Of a DNA stretch of 64,000 nucleotides, positions 36,042 to 44,606 are shown in pieces. Both the position numbers and the translations under genes were made by a program. Location: positions 2,170,001 to 2,234,000 of the forward strand of contig NZ_OZ245846.1 of the NCBI RefSeq assembly GCF_965228935.1, in the 5' to 3' direction. This DNA comes from Ulvibacterium sp965228935 (GTDB lineage: Bacteria > Bacteroidota > Bacteroidia > Flavobacteriales > Flavobacteriaceae). The notes under the pieces were generated by a model. That model was not told where the DNA came from. It worked only from the letters and a program-made list of their open reading frames with translations, and made no database searches. Numbering within the stretch: position 1 is the first letter of the stretch; each line of letters opens with the position of its first letter.

Positions 36042-36917
36042 TTAATCACTATTCAAACGTTCCTTTAATTGCGTCATCATATAGGTATTGGCATTCCATT
36101 GGTCTGCTACCGGAACGCGGGTATAGGGTAAAGTTGGCATATAATCGGCAGGACCGAACTCGGTAGTTATCGTGAACATATCCTCGGTTTCCCACTTTTT
36201 ACGTATTACCTTTTCCCAGATATCCAGGTGTCGATTCAGTGCTTTTTTCCATTCCGGAGCCTTGGGATCGTTGACTTGGGGCCCTTCCGTATGCCCCACC
36301 CGGGCATGGATATGATACGATCGATTTAGGACTTCCTTTAGTTCTTCACCTTGATTTTCCAAGAGCGATTCATGGACAACCATCCAATGGCTGATGTCCA
36401 AGGTCAATTTCAAATCGGGAATTGCCTTCAAATAGGCCTGCGTATCAGGCAGGTTAAAACTGAACCGCCCCCTATGCGTCTCATGGTAAATAGGAATACC
36501 ACTTTCTTCGGCCACTGTGTTGGCGGCATCAATAAAGGCCTTGTTCTGCTCAAAGGTATAGAAGTCGTTGCCCGTATGACAGTTGATGTAGGCCGGTTTC
36601 CAGGATAGTAAAACCTTAAAATGTTCCCTGTAGGATTTTAGGCTCTCTTTGAAGGGAAGTGATTTGTTGGTACCATTTAAAAACCCGACTTTGAGGCCAT
36701 ACTTTTTTAGTGCCGCCTTTAATTCGGTTTGGCTTTGTTCATTGGAGGGAAACCAAGTCTCTATTCCATCGTAACCGGATGCCTTGACACGTTCGCAGAA
36801 GGAATCCCAAGAAACACTTCTTCCCCAGTCAGTCTGGAAGAATTCAAGTTGTTTTTTCTGTTGTGAATGCGTGGTAAACGTTATAAAAAAAAGAACAAGG
36901 AGAAAACGTATTTTCAT
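36042..36917 (-). CDS. Secreted TIM-barrel sugar isomerase/epimerase-like protein
   Basis: 291 residues with a signal peptide (FLLVLFFITFTTHS). The barrel begins DSFCERVKASGYDGIETWFP, typical of AP-endonuclease 2-type sugar phosphate isomerases. Metal-ligand positions are suggested by INCHTGND, YHETHRGRF, LTLDISHWMVVHE and HIHARVGHTEG. Export is unusual for an isomerase but frequent in the PSD1/DUF1501-type operons. It may act on a sugar, cyclitol or uronate outside the cytoplasm. Thirteen bp separate it from the cytochrome gene. Confidence 0.83.
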   Translation of the reverse strand: MKIRFLLVLFFITFTTHSQQKKQLEFFQTDWGRSVSWDSFCERVKASGYDGIETWFPSNEQSQTELKAALKKYGLKVGFLNGTNKSLPFKESLKSYREHFKVLLSWKPAYINCHTGNDFYTFEQNKAFIDAANTVAEESGIPIYHETHRGRFSFNLPDTQAYLKAIPDLKLTLDISHWMVVHESLLENQGEELKEVLNRSYHIHARVGHTEGPQVNDPKAPEWKKALNRHLDIWEKVIRKKWETEDMFTITTEFGPADYMPTLPYTRVPVADQWNANTYMMTQLKERLNSD

Positions 36918-37014
36918 TTATTGGTTTGGTTATTTATTTTGAGCTCGTTCACCTGGCTTACCTCTTGCATTTCAATTTCCCCATATTTAACCTCTCCGTA
37001 GGATAGGTTTAAGA

Positions 37015-38526
37015 CTACGCCAAAATCTCTCTGATAAGTTCGCCCTCTACATCGGTCAACCGAAAATGTCGGCCTTGAAATTCATAGGTAAATTGTTCGT
37101 GGTCAAAGCCCAGTAGGTGTAAAATGGTGGCATGGATATCATGTACCGAAACCCGACCTTCTATTCCGGAAAACCCGATATCGTCTGTCTTGCCATGGCA
37201 AACGCCTTTTTTGATACCACCTCCGGCCATCCACATGGTAAAGGCATCCCCATGATGGTCACGGCCCTTGTAGGCCATTTTTTTATTGCCCCGGTTTTCC
37301 TGCATGGGGGTTCTGCCAAACTCGCCGCCCCAGACCACCAAGGTTTCATCCAACAATCCTCGTTGTTTAAGATCCAGGATCAATGCAGCAATGGGCCGGT
37401 CTATTTCCCGACATTTATTGCGTAGGCCTAAATCAATCGATCCCTCACGGACATTCCCATGGGTATCCCATCCCCAGTCAAAAAGTTGTACGAAACGTAC
37501 ACCGTCCTCGACCAATTTACGGGCCAAAAGACAGTTATTGGCGAAGGATTCCTTGCCCGGTTCAACGCCGTACATCTGTTGAACATTTTCCGGTTCATTA
37601 TTGATATTCATGACCTCCGGTACCGCGATTTGCATGCGGTAGGCCATTTCATATTGGTTGATACGGGCCAAGATTTCCGGATCGGCGTACTTGGCGTATT
37701 CTTCCTTATTGATTTTATTAATGGCATCAATGGTACTTTTTTTAAGATCTCGGGTCATGCCCTCTGGATCTTCTATATAGAGTACAGGGTCTCCTTTGGA
37801 ACGACATTGGACACCCTGGTAAACAGATGGCAGGAATCCACTGCCCCAGACACTTTTTCCGGCATCGGGGGTATTGCCACCAGAGGTCAACACTACAAAA
37901 CCCGGAAGATTTTGATTTGGAGAGCCCAATCCGTAGGTGGCCCAGGCACCGATACTTGGTCTGCCTAATCGGGCACTGCCCGTATGCATGAATAACTGTG
38001 CGGGGCCATGATTGAATTGATCGGTATGTACAGCCTTCAAAAAAGCGACTTCGTCCACCACCTTCTTAAAATGGGGCATAAAATTAGAGACCCAATTGCC
38101 CGATTCGCCCTCTTGCTTGAATTCGGCCTGGGGCCCCATCAGTTTTGGGGTACCCTTGATAAAGGCAAATTTCTTTCCTTCCAACAAAGACTGGGGGCAA
38201 TCCTGTCCGTGATATTTTTGGAGTTCCGGTTTGTAATCGAACATTTCGAGCTGTGAGGGTGCTCCGGCCATATGTAAGTAAATGACCGACTTTACTTTTG
38301 GGGCAAATGGAGGTGCCAGGGTTGCCAAAGGGTTCAGGTCGCGTTCGGAAAACGCCATAGCGCTTTTGGGCTTAGCTTTTTCCAAAGGGTCGCATCCCAT
38401 AAAAATGGAGCTCAACGCCAAACCACCCATACCTTGGGCACAACTTTTTATGAAGTGCCTACGGGTTTTGGCCTGTGTCTCCCGGACAATCTTTTCTTGG
38501 ATCAATCTTTGGATACGGTCTTCCAT
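37015..38526 (-). CDS. DUF1501 domain-containing protein (sulfatase-like fold)
   Basis: 503 residues. RRHFIKSCAQGMGGLALSSIFMGC near residue 22 is a Tat-type signal, perhaps lipidated. The DUF1501 body shows KSVIYLHMAGAPSQLEMFDYKPEL, WVSNFMPHFKKVVDEVAFLKAVHTDQFNHGPAQLFMHTGSA, RFVQLFDWGWDTHGN and VVWGGEFGRTPMQENRG. The fold is related to alkaline phosphatase/sulfatase. In planctomycetes it always pairs with a DUF1553/DUF1549 cytochrome protein, as here (4 bp away). Substrate is unknown. Confidence 0.88.
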   Translation of the reverse strand: MEDRIQRLIQEKIVRETQAKTRRHFIKSCAQGMGGLALSSIFMGCDPLEKAKPKSAMAFSERDLNPLATLAPPFAPKVKSVIYLHMAGAPSQLEMFDYKPELQKYHGQDCPQSLLEGKKFAFIKGTPKLMGPQAEFKQEGESGNWVSNFMPHFKKVVDEVAFLKAVHTDQFNHGPAQLFMHTGSARLGRPSIGAWATYGLGSPNQNLPGFVVLTSGGNTPDAGKSVWGSGFLPSVYQGVQCRSKGDPVLYIEDPEGMTRDLKKSTIDAINKINKEEYAKYADPEILARINQYEMAYRMQIAVPEVMNINNEPENVQQMYGVEPGKESFANNCLLARKLVEDGVRFVQLFDWGWDTHGNVREGSIDLGLRNKCREIDRPIAALILDLKQRGLLDETLVVWGGEFGRTPMQENRGNKKMAYKGRDHHGDAFTMWMAGGGIKKGVCHGKTDDIGFSGIEGRVSVHDIHATILHLLGFDHEQFTYEFQGRHFRLTDVEGELIREILA

Positions 38527-38530
38527 GGGA

Positions 38531-41272
38531 CTAGGCTTTTGTTAAAAATTCATCCAAATTCATAATGGCATTGGCCACCACGGTCAAGGCGCATAGTTCT
38601 GGAGTGGGTTTATCATCAAAATGCAAAAAAAGCGCATTGGCTTCTTCATTTTTCCTGAATTCCAATAATGATTCTTGGTACAATGCCTTTAACGCTTCCA
38701 ATTTGTTCGGTGAAATATCAGTGTAGGTGGCCCTTTTATAACTTTGGGCGATACTTTTATCGATGTCATCCATAACCCTGGTATTCTTTGCAAGCGCATA
38801 GGATGCCTCCAAATAGACCGGATCATTCAAGGTTACCAAAGCCTGTAGGGGTGTATTGGTTACGATCCGGCGAATGGTGCAGACTTCCCTACTGCCGGCA
38901 TCGAAGGTTAAAAATGAGGGGTAAGGACTTGTACGTTTCAAATAGGTGTAGACTCCTCTTCTATATCGGTCCTCTCCCTTGCTTTCCTCCCACTGGGCTC
39001 CGTTGTAAACGGTTTGCCAGACCCCATCGGGTTGGGGCGGCATAACGCCTGGGCCGTACATCTTGTCACTCAGAAGTCCGGAAACGGCCAATGCTTGATC
39101 GCGAATGGCCTCGGCCCCCAAACGAATCCTAGGGCCTCTGGCATACAATTCATTGTTCGGATCTTTCTGATGCATTTCCGGGGTGCTCTTCGAACTTTGA
39201 CGATAAGTGCCCGATAACACAATTTCTTTTATCAACGCTTTCATGCTCCAGTTATGCTCGTTCATTAAGCGTAGTGAGAGCCAATCCAAAAGGGCAGGGT
39301 GGGAAGGGGCATCGGATTGCGAACCGATGTCCTCGATAGTGGCCACTAAGCCCCTGCCATAAATTTGGTGCCATATTCTATTTACTAAGGTACGGGCGGT
39401 CAGAGGATTTTTTTTGTCAACGATCCATTGGGAGAGGCCCAAGCGATCTTTGGGCCATTCCGGGTTCCATTCGCTAAGGCTTCCGGGAGTACTTGGTTGA
39501 ACTGTATCGGTCTTGGATAGCCAGCTACCACGGTCAAAAACCTGGGTAGTGCGCTGCATATAGGATGGATTTTCGGCCAAAATGGGTACCGTCGTAGGCG
39601 TATTGGTATTCAAGGTCTTTAAAAAAGCCTTGTTTATTGAGGACCATCCGGGTTTGTCCTGCCCTGGCATATCCTCCAAAAACGCGATCCAATAGATATT
39701 GATAATATTGGCCTCCTTAGCCGCCGTATTATTCTGTGTTTCAATATAGAGATTGGTCTTACGGTCTATCTTCTTTATCGGAAATTGGGATGTTGTGTTA
39801 TTTTTCGCCTTGTTGATGGTAAACTGCCCCAAAATAGGACCGTTGGCATCCCCCTCACGTATGGTCATCCGGGTCCCGTCATAGTGCGAACGATAATTTA
39901 AATATACATAACCGGCGTTGTTGGTATAGCCGTTTTCCAGCATACAGTTGCCATCGTCCCAAAGTACCACGGAGGCATGATCATCGTAGGATCCATTGGT
40001 AATTTCTTGAAAAAAGTGCGATTTATATACCGGTTCGGTAAACTGCATAAAGTCCTTGTAGGTTTTGTGCTGTTTTGGGGTGCCATTTTTGGCAATCCAA
40101 TTCAGTACCTTGTCTACATCTTGCTGTTGTTTGGAATCATAGAATTTGAGTACCGGGCCTTCACTTGGGGTGTCTTCGTCCCTAGTGTTGTTAAAAAAGG
40201 CCATAAGCTTAAAATACTCCTCATGTTTAAACGGGTCGTAGGGATGACCATGGCACTGTACGCAGCCTATGGTGGTGCTCTGCCAGACCTCAAAAGTGGT
40301 ATTCACTCTATCGATGACCGTGGCGATCCGATATTCCTCATCATCGGTGCCGCCCTCATCATTGTTCATGGTGTTTCTATGAAAGGCCGTGGCAATCAAC
40401 TGATCGGTACTCGGGTCGGGTAAAAGGTCCCCGGCCAATTGTTCCAAAGTAAATTGGTCATAGGGCAAGTCTTTGTTAAAGGCATCGATAACCCAATCCC
40501 GATATTTCCAAATAGATCGGCCCATATCCTTCTCATAGCCTTTTGAATCCGCATATCGGGCCAGGTCCAACCACCAGGTCGCCCACTTTTCTCCATACGT
40601 CTTTTGTGCCAATAAGGTGTCCGTTAAGGCTTCGTAGGAAAGCGCTCCATTTTCGAACTCTTGTAATAGTTTCTTGCTAGGAGGTAGCCCCGTAAGATCC
40701 AAGGCGAGTCTTCTAGCAATAACATTTTTTTCGGCCGGGGGATTGGGTTCCACTTGCTCACTTTCCAGACGGGCCAGGATGAAATTATCAATGTTGTTCT
40801 GAAGAAATTCGGACGATTTTTCAAAAGTAAAACCCGCTTCATTGGTCCAGGTAGGGACATCCACTTTTTTGGGGAGCGAATACGCCCAATGTTCCCCCCA
40901 TTCAGCCCCTTGGTCTATCCAGCGTGTCAGGAGGTCTATCTCCTCATCGGATAGTTTGGCTTTCTCATAAGGCATGCGAAGTTCGGGATCTTCTTCCTTC
41001 AATCGCTTAATAAACTCACTTCCCGAGGCATCCCCGGGAATGATGGCCGGCTTACCGGATTCGGTAATGGCAAAGGCCTCTTCCTCGAACAAAAGGCTAA
41101 ACCCTCCGTTTTTTTTGACACCCCCATGACAGGTTATGCACTTGTTATTGAGAATGGGTTTTACCTGCGTGCTGAAGTCGACTTTTTCGGTAGGCTTAAA
41201 CGAACTCCAAAGCAGGGCAAGGGCAACCAAGGCCATACCAATGCATACTCCTATATAAATCTTCCTTTTCAT
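38531..41272 (-). CDS. PSD1 and planctomycete cytochrome C domain protein
   Basis: 913 residues. N-terminal membrane anchor or signal (about 4-24), then a planctomycete cytochrome domain with CITCH at 45-49. DUF1549 (NFILARLESEQVEPNPPAEK...LDLTGLPP, ATWWLDLARYADSKGYEKD) carries a second CVQCH at 337-341. A Concanavalin-like or CBM insert (NMNNAGYVYLNYRSHYDG-type stretch near 460) precedes the C-terminal DUF1553/PSD1 domain (NPLTARTLVNRIWHQIYGRGLV). It is the first gene of the operon. The domain set is abundant in Planctomycetota, rarer in flavobacteria. Function unproven; a redox role on a glycan or its monomers is likely. Confidence 0.88.
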   Translation of the reverse strand: MKRKIYIGVCIGMALVALALLWSSFKPTEKVDFSTQVKPILNNKCITCHGGVKKNGGFSLLFEEEAFAITESGKPAIIPGDASGSEFIKRLKEEDPELRMPYEKAKLSDEEIDLLTRWIDQGAEWGEHWAYSLPKKVDVPTWTNEAGFTFEKSSEFLQNNIDNFILARLESEQVEPNPPAEKNVIARRLALDLTGLPPSKKLLQEFENGALSYEALTDTLLAQKTYGEKWATWWLDLARYADSKGYEKDMGRSIWKYRDWVIDAFNKDLPYDQFTLEQLAGDLLPDPSTDQLIATAFHRNTMNNDEGGTDDEEYRIATVIDRVNTTFEVWQSTTIGCVQCHGHPYDPFKHEEYFKLMAFFNNTRDEDTPSEGPVLKFYDSKQQQDVDKVLNWIAKNGTPKQHKTYKDFMQFTEPVYKSHFFQEITNGSYDDHASVVLWDDGNCMLENGYTNNAGYVYLNYRSHYDGTRMTIREGDANGPILGQFTINKAKNNTTSQFPIKKIDRKTNLYIETQNNTAAKEANIINIYWIAFLEDMPGQDKPGWSSINKAFLKTLNTNTPTTVPILAENPSYMQRTTQVFDRGSWLSKTDTVQPSTPGSLSEWNPEWPKDRLGLSQWIVDKKNPLTARTLVNRIWHQIYGRGLVATIEDIGSQSDAPSHPALLDWLSLRLMNEHNWSMKALIKEIVLSGTYRQSSKSTPEMHQKDPNNELYARGPRIRLGAEAIRDQALAVSGLLSDKMYGPGVMPPQPDGVWQTVYNGAQWEESKGEDRYRRGVYTYLKRTSPYPSFLTFDAGSREVCTIRRIVTNTPLQALVTLNDPVYLEASYALAKNTRVMDDIDKSIAQSYKRATYTDISPNKLEALKALYQESLLEFRKNEEANALFLHFDDKPTPELCALTVVANAIMNLDEFLTKA

Positions 41273-41385
41273 TTACAATCCAATGATTTGGAACGGCTTA
41301 TAAATATAGGGATATTTTGAAAAATCGGGTTTTAAAATTACGCAACACTGTGCAACTAAAACCTGATTTTTTAAAGGGTAGGATT

Positions 41386-43077
41386 TTAATCTTTAAGTGT
41401 TACAATTTTGGAGTCGCCTTCGACGATGACTTTTACAAGCCCGTTTTTGGAAAGCGCCTTCATGGATTTGTCCCATTTTTTGCCACTGAGTCCGGCCTGG
41501 GATTTGAGTTCGTTCAGGTCCTTACTTCCTTCCGGCTTTAAAAGGGCTACTATCGTCTTTTCTTCCTCGGTCAGCTCCACCTGCTTTTTCTCCGGCCGCA
41601 TCTGTGGGAAGAACAACACCTCCTGAATGGAGGAATTATCGGTCAGGAGCATTACCAAACGGTCTATACCAATACCTATACCGGAAGTTGGGGGCATACC
41701 ATATTCCAGGGCCCGCAGAAAATCCTGGTCAATGAACATGGCCTCGTCATCCCCTTTTTCGGACAATTTTAACTGCTCTTCAAAACGTTCGCGCTGGTCA
41801 ATGGGATCATTTAGTTCAGAATAAGCATTGGCTATTTCCTTTCCATTGATCATGAGTTCAAAGCGTTCCGTCAAGGCCGGATCGGTACGGTGCTCCTTGG
41901 TCAAGGGACTCATCTCTTTGGGATAATCGATGATAAAGGTGGGTTGTACATAATGGTGCTCACAGGTTGCGCCAAAAATCTCATCAATCAATTTACCTAC
42001 ACCCATGGTTTCATCCACTTCTATCTGTAACTTCTGGGCTACTTCCCTAAGTTGGGCCTCATCCATACCTGCCACATCAAAACCCGTGTGTATCCTAATG
42101 GCTTCCAAAATGGGAACCCGGGGATAAGGAGCCTTAAAGTCGATTTCTTGTTCGCCTACTTTTACTTTTGTGGTGCCGTTGGCATCCAGGGCCACTTTTT
42201 CCAATAATTGTTCGGTGGTTTCCATCATCCAGTTGTAGTCCTTGTAGGCCACATATAATTCCATTATCGTGAATTCGGGATTATGGGTGCGATCCATACC
42301 TTCGTTCCTAAAATCCTTGGCGAATTCATAGACCCCTTCAAAGCCACCGACAATAAGGCGCTTTAAATACAGTTCGTTGGCGATTCTTAGGTACAGCGGG
42401 ATGTCCAACGCATTATGGTGGGTCAGGAACGGACGGGCAGCAGCACCTCCAGGGATCGGCTGTAAAATTGGGGTCTCTACTTCCAAATAACCCTTGGTAT
42501 TTAAAAATTCCCGAATGCTATTGGTAATCTTGGTTCTCTTGATAAAAGTCTCCTTAACGGATGGATTTACCACCAAATCCACATAGCGTTGGCGATAACG
42601 CAGTTCCGGATCGTTGAATTCATCATAAATGTTTCCTTCAGCATCTTTCTTGGGCAAGGGTAGGGGACGAAGTGCCTTGCTCAACAAGGTGAAATCCTTC
42701 ACCATCACTGTTTTTTCCCCCACTTTGGTAGTAAAAAGCTCCCCTTCCACACCAATGAAATCGCCTATATCCAGTAATTTTTTGTACACCTCGTTATATA
42801 GCGTCTTGTCCTCGTCCGGACAAATTTCATCCCGATTGAAGTATACCTGGATTCGGCCGAAACTATCCTGTAGTTCCGCAAAGGAAGCTTTTCCTTGGAT
42901 ACGGCGCGACATCAACCGGCCCGAAATGACTACGTCTCTTCCTTCGCGATAGTGTTCCTTAATATGCTTCGAGGATGTATTTACGGGATACAGCGCAGCC
43001 GGATATGGGTTTATGCCCATTTCCCTTAACTTGTCCAATTTCTCCCTTCTTATGATTTCCTGCTCCGAAAGTTGCAT
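41386..43077 (-). CDS. lysS: Lysine--tRNA ligase (class II)
   Basis: 563 residues if started at 43077 (MQLSEQEIIRREKLDKLRE); an in-frame ATG two codons upstream is possible. OB fold with VISGRLMSRRIQGKASFAELQD, then motif 2 FRNEGMDRTHNPEF and motif 3 GIGIGIDRLVMLLTD. After the usual end at QMRPE there are about 67 extra residues with KTIVALLKPEGSKDLNELKSQAGLS, a winged-helix-like tail typical of Bacteroidota LysRS. A promoter lies just upstream within the end of the SGNH gene. Confidence 0.96.
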   Translation of the reverse strand: MQLSEQEIIRREKLDKLREMGINPYPAALYPVNTSSKHIKEHYREGRDVVISGRLMSRRIQGKASFAELQDSFGRIQVYFNRDEICPDEDKTLYNEVYKKLLDIGDFIGVEGELFTTKVGEKTVMVKDFTLLSKALRPLPLPKKDAEGNIYDEFNDPELRYRQRYVDLVVNPSVKETFIKRTKITNSIREFLNTKGYLEVETPILQPIPGGAAARPFLTHHNALDIPLYLRIANELYLKRLIVGGFEGVYEFAKDFRNEGMDRTHNPEFTIMELYVAYKDYNWMMETTEQLLEKVALDANGTTKVKVGEQEIDFKAPYPRVPILEAIRIHTGFDVAGMDEAQLREVAQKLQIEVDETMGVGKLIDEIFGATCEHHYVQPTFIIDYPKEMSPLTKEHRTDPALTERFELMINGKEIANAYSELNDPIDQRERFEEQLKLSEKGDDEAMFIDQDFLRALEYGMPPTSGIGIGIDRLVMLLTDNSSIQEVLFFPQMRPEKKQVELTEEEKTIVALLKPEGSKDLNELKSQAGLSGKKWDKSMKALSKNGLVKVIVEGDSKIVTLKD

Positions 43078-43096
43078 GTGCATTTGGTTAAGGCTG

Positions 43097-43127
43097 CAAA
43101 TATATACTGTTTACGTCAATCTTTCAA
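43097..43127 (-). promoter_or_regulatory. Promoter for lysS
   Basis: Minus strand: TTG at 43127-43125, 20-nt spacer, TATATTTG at 43104-43097. Thirteen bases from the -7 box on (TATATTTGCAGCC) are identical to the rRNA promoter at 54631. Confidence 0.65.
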
Positions 43128-43850
43128 TTTGGATATGACACTGGGAACAATCCGATTCAGAAACATTTGATAGGCCTTTTCCGAAAGATGCAGATGGTCT
43201 CCTGCGACCAAGGAAGTATCTTCAAGACCGTTCCTGGAAATGTCCGTAATATCCACAAATGGGATACCATTCTGCTCGGCAATTGTGGCCGCAAAATTGT
43301 TGTAAACATCAATTTCCTGCGATATGTTCTCAAAACCCAAGTCCTGTCCGAACGGGGTATAGGAATAATCCGGGATGGATAGTACCGTTACCCGATCGGG
43401 GTCGTTACCGGCCAAATCCAATGCCCTGTTCAAGAGTCTAGGAAACTCGTCCTCGTATTGTGAAAAGGGACGATTTTGAAATTGATTGTTTACCCCGATC
43501 AATAAAGTGACCAAGTCGTAGCTATCTTCCAGTGTCTCCTCCTCCAGGGCATCGATTAAATTGTCCGTACGCCATCCTGCCGTAGCGACTACTTGCACCG
43601 AAACCCCTCTGTTGAGTTCTTGGGCCAGGGCTCGTTGTAGTTGACGGGGAAAGCTTTGTAATGTATCTATACCGGTTCCTGCCGTATAGCTATCGCCTAG
43701 TGCAAGGTATCGGATAGTAGCGGTGGATTGTCTGTTTCGTTCGGGTTCCATCCTTTCGAAATCCATTGCGGCATCTGTACTGCAGGCAGGCCCAAGTACT
43801 GCGAAGAATGCAATTAAAAGAAGATTACCTTTCAATAGTCGGCCAAACAT
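43116..43850 (-). CDS. SGNH/GDSL hydrolase lipoprotein
   Basis: 244 residues. Signal peptide with lipobox PAC at Cys23. YLALGDSYTAGTG places the nucleophile at Ser54 (block I), VATAGWRTDNL is block II, LLIGVNNQFQNR is block III and DHLHLSEKAYQ is block V with the catalytic Asp-His. This is a complete SGNH active site, so an esterase or lipase acting in the envelope is likely. The first codons lie in one arm of a 15-bp inverted repeat whose other arm is upstream. Confidence 0.9.
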   Translation of the reverse strand: MFGRLLKGNLLLIAFFAVLGPACSTDAAMDFERMEPERNRQSTATIRYLALGDSYTAGTGIDTLQSFPRQLQRALAQELNRGVSVQVVATAGWRTDNLIDALEEETLEDSYDLVTLLIGVNNQFQNRPFSQYEDEFPRLLNRALDLAGNDPDRVTVLSIPDYSYTPFGQDLGFENISQEIDVYNNFAATIAEQNGIPFVDITDISRNGLEDTSLVAGDHLHLSEKAYQMFLNRIVPSVISKLKD

Positions 43851-43948
43851 TTTGTATTCTTAATTATACAGAGGTACGAATGGCAAAAGTACGCCGAAAA
43901 ATTAGTTTTGTAGTTGGACTCCCGAGCAAAGCAACTATTGAAAGGTAA
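43825..43948. repeat. 15-bp perfect inverted repeat around the SGNH start
   Basis: TTACCTTTCAATAGT (43825-43839, inside the gene's first codons) is perfectly inverted as ACTATTGAAAGGTAA (43934-43948), with 94 bp between. A -7-like TACTTTTG lies on the minus strand at 43891-43884 within the loop. Confidence 0.6.
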
Positions 43949-43961
43949 GTAAGAAAAGGGG

Positions 43962-44507
43962 CTATCGTTTTTTTATAGCATAGTTAGGCACATATGCGCC
44001 TCCATTTAAGATGAGCGCCAAATCTTCCTCAAGGGACTCTACGGGACTTTCCACAATTCTGTTTATTTCCGTTCCATTTTTCAGGAAAAGCATCGTAGGC
44101 ACCTTTTTGATATTCTTGCCCTTTTCTTCACCCCCTGGACTTTTTTTGTACCAACCTTTTCTTCGATCCAATGCTATGATTTCCAAATTTTCCAGAGGGA
44201 AATCGGCTTCCTTCAGGATTTTGATAAATCGGGGCACTTCACGCCTGCTATCCCCGCACCAGGTACCTAAAAAGAGTTGTATTTCATAATCGGCCAGTTT
44301 CTGCTTAAAAAGCTGTAGTAAGGTTTCATCTACCCCATAATCCTGATAGGATTTCTGGTACCAATCCCGATAGGGTTCCTTTTCAAAAGCTTCCAATGTA
44401 ATTTTTCCCAGAAGGAATGACTTCCCATCTTCCAGAATGATCTCTTGATTTTGGCCAAACAAACCCACGGACAATAATGTCAAAAATAGGAATACGCTAG
44501 TTTTCAT
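43962..44507 (-). CDS. Thioredoxin-fold protein with WCxxS site
   Basis: 181 residues. Signal peptide ending LFGQ. The thioredoxin fold has LFLGTWCGDSRREVPRFIKIL with a single active-site Cys84 and Ser87 in place of the second Cys. NGTEINRIVESP carries the family cis-Pro region. Monothiol sites of this type cannot act as ordinary dithiol oxidoreductases; a reductive monothiol or binding role is more likely. The same WCGDS form occurs in several flavobacterial proteins I recall. It lies upstream of the membrane LuxR gene in the other orientation order. Confidence 0.82.
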   Translation of the reverse strand: MKTSVFLFLTLLSVGLFGQNQEIILEDGKSFLLGKITLEAFEKEPYRDWYQKSYQDYGVDETLLQLFKQKLADYEIQLFLGTWCGDSRREVPRFIKILKEADFPLENLEIIALDRRKGWYKKSPGGEEKGKNIKKVPTMLFLKNGTEINRIVESPVESLEEDLALILNGGAYVPNYAIKKR

Positions 44508-44606
44508 GATTTTTCGATTTAAAGTTTAGATTTCGAAAATCACGGATAAACGATTAGGTGCAAAAAAAACGGCGTTGGAAATAGGGACTAGACCCCGGGT
44601 GGATTT

